Below, piece after piece: positions 7,586-9,982 of a DNA stretch of 9,982 nucleotides (its first letter is position 1; the number at the start of each line of letters is the position of its first letter). The stretch covers positions 1-9,982 of the forward strand of contig JAZUNS010000014.1 of the NCBI GenBank assembly GCA_045604285.1. Direction: 5' to 3'. Position numbers and translations under genes: made by a program. This DNA comes from SIG636 sp045604285. GTDB taxonomy: Bacteria > Bacillota > Clostridia > Oscillospirales > CAG-382. The notes below the pieces were generated by a model. It worked only from the letters and a program-made list of their open reading frames with translations, had not been told where the DNA came from and did no database searches.

Positions 7586-7614
7586 ATTATACTATATAAA
7601 TGAGTATTTTTCAA
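7586..7614 (-). promoter_or_regulatory. Sigma-A promoter of the rnf operon
   Basis: Reading leftward, the -35 TTGAAA (7609-7614) and the perfect -10 TATAAT (7586-7591) are separated by exactly 17 bases. A transcription start near 7579 leaves a leader of about 24 bases holding only the rnfC ribosome site, so no riboswitch or attenuator fits in it. Regulation would have to be by a DNA-binding protein or by the state of RNA polymerase. Confidence 0.8.
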
Positions 7615-7626
7615 CTACTATTGCTA

Positions 7627-7655
7627 TTGAAATTGCATAATTTTTGTTATATAAT
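7627..7655 (+). promoter_or_regulatory. Sigma-A promoter of the DUF4364-nth unit
   Basis: The -35 TTGAAA (7627-7632), a 17-base spacer and the -10 TATAAT (7650-7655) are a near-perfect sigma-A promoter, identical in both hexamers and in spacing to the divergent rnf promoter. The two -35 boxes are only 12 bases apart. The expected transcript starts near 7662, which puts the ATG at 7670 almost at the 5' end and favours the later TTG as start codon. Confidence 0.8.
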
Positions 7656-7660
7656 AACAA
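7644..7660. promoter_or_regulatory. Perfect 17-bp palindrome over the -10 box, candidate operator
   Basis: TTGTTAT-ATA-ATAACAA has two perfect 7-base arms around a 3-base centre and covers the -10 of the DUF4364 promoter. A repressor bound here would block that promoter directly. The outer half-sites resemble those of the redox regulator Rex (TTGTTA and TAACAA), but Rex sites have six bases between these hexamers and this one has five. Self-control by the DUF4364 protein is an alternative. Confidence 0.5.
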
Positions 7661-7675
7661 TGACTTAAGATGTAT

Positions 7676-7684
7676 AAAAGGGGG
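7676..7684 (+). promoter_or_regulatory. Ribosome binding site of the DUF4364 gene
   Basis: AAAAGGGGG is the only purine-rich Shine-Dalgarno-like tract in the leader. It stands 9 bases before the TTG at 7694 and downstream of the ATG at 7670, so it argues for the TTG start. Confidence 0.6.
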
Positions 7685-7693
7685 CGTGTGGGT

Positions 7694-8233
7694 TTGGAGC
7701 TTACCGATAAGTTTGAAATTAAGGTTTTTATTTTGTATTTACTTAAAAATATTGGCGAGCCGCTGGATATCACCACCATTGGCGAGGTTGTGGTGCAGGA
7801 CGCCTTCGTTAACTATTTTGATTTTTCAATTTGCTTTTCCGACCTGCTTGAAACCCGCCAGGTTGATGAAATAGAGGGCGACAGCGAAAAGCTTTATAAA
7901 ATATCCGAGACCGGGATGCTTATGGTAAGCGAGGTGCAAAGCGCCCTTTACGCAGGCGTAAAGGATAAGGCGCTAAGGTCGGCACAGCGGCTTATTGCCC
8001 TTAAGCGTACCGGCAACCGTATCGACTGCAAGGTTACCCCGTGCGGTCGGGGCTTTATGCTGGAGGCATCCATCGTGGATAACGAAAAAACCCTTATGCG
8101 GCTTGAAACCTACGTTACCGACGAGGACTATGCCAAGCGTATGCAGGCAAACTTTAACGAGCGTGCCGAGATCATCTATAAAGGCGCTATGGCGCTGCTT
8201 TCCGGCGACGTTAACTTTATTTTTGACGAATAG
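7694..8233 (+). CDS. DUF4364 family protein, putative winged-helix transcription regulator
   Basis: The protein resembles DUF4364, a Firmicutes family with a PadR-like N-terminal winged helix. Supporting stretches are FEIKVFILYLLKNIGEPL near the N-terminus, then NYFDFSICFSDLLE, and LYKISETGMLMV, which looks like the wing region. The C-terminal half is mixed alpha/beta and may be a sensor or dimer domain. No catalytic or metal motif is seen. I set the start at TTG 7694 (179 aa) because of the promoter position and the AAAAGGGGG site. The ATG at 7670 would add eight residues (MYKRGRVG) and has no ribosome site. Its placement opposite rnf, with a palindrome on its promoter, makes it a candidate local regulator. 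The targets are unknown. Confidence 0.82.
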   Translation: MELTDKFEIKVFILYLLKNIGEPLDITTIGEVVVQDAFVNYFDFSICFSDLLETRQVDEIEGDSEKLYKISETGMLMVSEVQSALYAGVKDKALRSAQRLIALKRTGNRIDCKVTPCGRGFMLEASIVDNEKTLMRLETYVTDEDYAKRMQANFNERAEIIYKGAMALLSGDVNFIFDE

Positions 8234-8242
8234 GTTTTTTAT

Positions 8243-8875
8243 ATGACTTTAAAACAAAAGGCCGCACTGGTTGCGGAAACCCTTGAAAAGCTTTATCCCG
8301 CTGCAGAGTGCTCCTTAAGCTACCGGGGGGAGCCCTACAGACTGCTTATTATGGCAATACTTTCTGCCCAATGCACCGATGCACGGGTCAATCAGGTAAG
8401 CCTGCCGCTGTTTAAGGCGTATCCCACGGCAAAGGCGCTGGGCGAGGCACCCGTTGAGGATATCGAGGCTATCATCCGCCCCGTTGGGCTGTATCGCACC
8501 AAGGCAAAAAACATAAAGGCGGCGGCGGAAAGGCTGCACACCGTTTACGGCGACGTGCTTCCCCGTGAAATGGAGGAGCTGTTGTCCCTTGCAGGGGTTG
8601 GCAGAAAGGTGGCAAACCTGCTTAGGGGCGATATATACGGACTTGGCGGCATAGTGGCGGACACCCATTGCATACGTATTTCGGGTAGGCTGGGGCTGGC
8701 TAAAACCGCCACACCCTACGGAGTGGAAAAGGAGCTTTCGGCAATTATCCCCACGGATATGCAAAGCGATTTTTGCCACAGGCTTGTGCTTTTCGGCAGG
8801 GAATATTGCTCGGCTAAAAAGCCCCGCTGTCAGGATTGCCCCATATCGGGGCTTGATATTAGGTGCAAATTGTGA
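8243..8875 (+). CDS. nth: Endonuclease III (DNA glycosylase/AP lyase)
   Basis: Base-excision repair enzyme that removes oxidised pyrimidines and cleaves AP sites. The 210-aa protein has the usual length. Family marks are SAQCTDARVN (41-50), the helix-hairpin-helix LAGVGRKVANL with catalytic Lys122, and ADTHCIRISGRLGL with catalytic Asp140. The C-terminal [4Fe-4S] loop has Cys189, 196, 199 and 208. Its spacing is C-x6-C-x2-C-x8-C instead of the usual x5 in the last interval, so the loop is three residues longer. The ATG follows the DUF4364 stop by 9 bases with only a weak AGG-like ribosome site, suggesting coupled translation in a common transcript. The end of the gene overlaps a likely promoter for the next gene. 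Confidence 0.95.
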   Translation: MTLKQKAALVAETLEKLYPAAECSLSYRGEPYRLLIMAILSAQCTDARVNQVSLPLFKAYPTAKALGEAPVEDIEAIIRPVGLYRTKAKNIKAAAERLHTVYGDVLPREMEELLSLAGVGRKVANLLRGDIYGLGGIVADTHCIRISGRLGLAKTATPYGVEKELSAIIPTDMQSDFCHRLVLFGREYCSAKKPRCQDCPISGLDIRCKL

Positions 8876-8881
8876 TATAAC
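8853..8881 (+). promoter_or_regulatory. Internal promoter for the glycosyltransferase gene, inside the end of nth
   Basis: TTGATA (8853-8858) and TATAAC (8876-8881) each match the sigma-A hexamers in five of six positions and are exactly 17 bases apart. A start near 8888 would leave a short leader holding the AGGAG ribosome site at 8901-8905. It explains the 38-base gap between nth and the glycosyltransferase, which is wider than other junctions here. Confidence 0.5.
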
Positions 8882-8913
8882 TTAGGCGTACACAGTTATG
8901 AGGAGAAGATAAA

Positions 8914-9921
8914 ATGGCAAAAACCGTTGTTATTATCCCCGCATATAAACCTGATGAAAGCTACGTTAAGCTTGTAGAAAATTTAATAAATGATTTTTCG
9001 GTGCTGACCGTTAACGACGGCAGCCCCAAGGAATACGACCGCTTCTTTAACAAGGCGCAGACCCTTGGCGCTCACGTCATCACCCACGAGGTAAACAAGG
9101 GCAAGGGTGCGGCGCTTAAAACCGCCATAAGTCATCTTATGGATACGGAAAAGGAGTGGGTTGCGGTTACTGCGGATGCCGACGGCCAGCACAGCGTTAA
9201 GGATATTAAAACCGTGGCACGGCTGACAGAAAAATCGCCGGAGGCAATGGTGCTTGGCGTAAGGGATTTTAAGCAAATGCCCTTTAGAAGCCGCTTTGGT
9301 AACACCATGACAAGGGGCTGCTTTTTCCTTGTTACCCGCAATCGCATTATGGATACTCAAACGGGGCTTAGGGGCTTTTCCCACCTTACGGCACCCAAGC
9401 TTATCACCGCCGACGGCAACCGTTACGAGTACGAAATGAACGTTTTGCTTAACCTTAAGGAGTGGGGCATACCCACCGTGCAAACGGTTATCGAGACTAT
9501 TTATGAGGAGGGCAACCCTTCCTCTCATTTCCACCCCATAAGGGATAGCATAATGGTTTTCGGGCAGGTTATAAAGCATATTTTGGCGTCCCTTATATGC
9601 ACCGCATTGGATTACGTTTTGTATCTGTCAATGCTGCAGTGGACAACTATTCTGCCGGAGTACGCCTATCTGCTTTCAAGGGTGCTTAGCGTTATTTTAA
9701 ACTATCAGCTTTCCAAGCGGATAGTGTTCCGTGCAAAGCCCGACCTGCGCACCACCATAGCCTACTTTATGCTGGCGCTGTGTATGACGTCGGTAGGCGC
9801 CATTATAGTAATGATCGGCACCGACTATTTGTGTATGTCGGAAAAAATCGTAAAAGTGCCGGTGGACGTCATTTTGTTCTTTGTAAACTTCTACGTCCAA
9901 AAACACGTGATATTTAAGTGA
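8914..9921 (+). CDS. Family-2 glycosyltransferase fused to a GtrA-like membrane domain
   Basis: Residues 1-210 are a GT2 domain of the dolichol-/polyprenyl-phosphate sugar synthase type. They carry VVIIPAYKP (5-13), VNDGS (33-37), NKGKGAALKTA (61-71) and the metal-binding TADADGQH (86-93). GVRDF (115-119) and DTQTGLRGF (147-155) follow. Residues about 215-335 form a GtrA-type domain with about four membrane helices, ending in the family-like VNFYVQKHVIF. Members of this kind are thought to load a sugar onto a lipid carrier and help it cross the membrane for decoration of wall or surface polymers. The sugar and acceptor cannot be read from sequence. The ATG has AGGAG 8 bases upstream, and the 335-aa length fits the two-domain fusion. 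No sugar-polymer genes are nearby within the window. Confidence 0.9.
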   Translation: MAKTVVIIPAYKPDESYVKLVENLINDFSVLTVNDGSPKEYDRFFNKAQTLGAHVITHEVNKGKGAALKTAISHLMDTEKEWVAVTADADGQHSVKDIKTVARLTEKSPEAMVLGVRDFKQMPFRSRFGNTMTRGCFFLVTRNRIMDTQTGLRGFSHLTAPKLITADGNRYEYEMNVLLNLKEWGIPTVQTVIETIYEEGNPSSHFHPIRDSIMVFGQVIKHILASLICTALDYVLYLSMLQWTTILPEYAYLLSRVLSVILNYQLSKRIVFRAKPDLRTTIAYFMLALCMTSVGAIIVMIGTDYLCMSEKIVKVPVDVILFFVNFYVQKHVIFK

Positions 9922-9936
9922 TACCCCATAAAATCA

Positions 9937-9965
9937 CCCCACTACTCACTGCGTTCGTAGCGGGG
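9937..9965. repeat. GC-rich hairpin after the glycosyltransferase gene
   Basis: CCCC-A-CTAC (9937-9945) can pair with GTAG-C-GGGG (9957-9965) around an 11-base loop. On the minus-strand RNA the mismatch becomes a G-U pair and the stem is nine continuous pairs. The right arm overlaps a second small palindrome, GGGGACCCC (9962-9970). Neither strand has a proper T-run directly after the stem, so it is not a convincing intrinsic terminator. It could be a fragment of a dispersed intergenic repeat, which the window edge prevents judging. Confidence 0.4.
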
Positions 9966-9982
9966 ACCCCACAAAAAACACC

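Noticed and set aside
7644..7660. A canonical Rex binding site
   Set aside because: The half-sites are right but the spacing is five instead of six bases between TTGTTA and TAACAA, so it is reported only as a candidate operator.
7670..7693. ATG at 7670 as the start of the DUF4364 gene
   Set aside because: It lies only about eight bases after the predicted transcript start and lacks a ribosome site. The better site, AAAAGGGGG, is downstream of it and fits the TTG at 7694. A leaderless-type start cannot be fully excluded.
8315..8779. Minus-strand open frame of 154 codons opposite nth
   Set aside because: It is antisense to a well-supported nth gene and has no recognisable motif.
8877..8899. 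Inverted repeat ATAACT / AGTTAT after nth as a terminator
   Set aside because: The stem is only six AT-rich pairs with an 11-base loop and is followed by the glycosyltransferase ribosome site rather than a T-run. Its left arm is largely the -10 box.

Overview
The window looks like chromosome of a strictly anaerobic member of the Clostridia (Bacillota), probably a gut-type uncultured Oscillospirales-like organism. The reasons are a complete Rnf complex in the clostridial order C-D-G-E-A-B, a DUF4364 winged-helix protein (a family I know only from Firmicutes), strong AGGAGG-type ribosome sites, and textbook sigma-A promoters. The taxonomic guess below class level is inference. No rRNA, tRNA, CRISPR array, insertion sequence or phage gene was seen. 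There is no gene-free stretch longer than 300 bases.

Left and centre, minus strand (about 7614 down to 1): one tightly packed transcription unit read right to left from a promoter at 7586-7614. It encodes RnfC, RnfD, RnfG, RnfE, RnfA and RnfB, the membrane complex that moves electrons from reduced ferredoxin to NAD+ while exporting Na+ or H+. Three genes follow without any visible terminator: a stand-alone RACo-like ASKHA ATPase coupled to rnfB by TAATG, an RlmD/RlmCD-type 23S rRNA m5U methyltransferase, and the first ten codons of another gene cut by the window edge. Nearly every junction overlaps or lies within about 12 bases, and the ribosome site of each gene is written in the last codons of the previous one. 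The one exception is rnfB, whose site sits in the 12-base gap after rnfA.

Right, plus strand (about 7627 to 9921): a divergent unit beginning with a DUF4364 putative transcription regulator, then endonuclease III (nth), then a family-2 glycosyltransferase fused to a GtrA-type membrane domain. The last gene appears to have its own promoter inside the 3' end of nth. The window ends in a short GC-rich hairpin region after this gene.

The most interesting points are: (1) the 7556-7693 divergent control region, with two back-to-back promoters of identical hexamers and spacing, and a perfect 17-bp palindrome over the -10 box of the regulator gene; (2) the ferredoxin-domain-less RACo-like ATPase embedded in an Rnf operon; and (3) an altered Cys spacing in the Nth iron-sulfur loop that coincides with the internal promoter. 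The remaining genes are ordinary members of well-known families.
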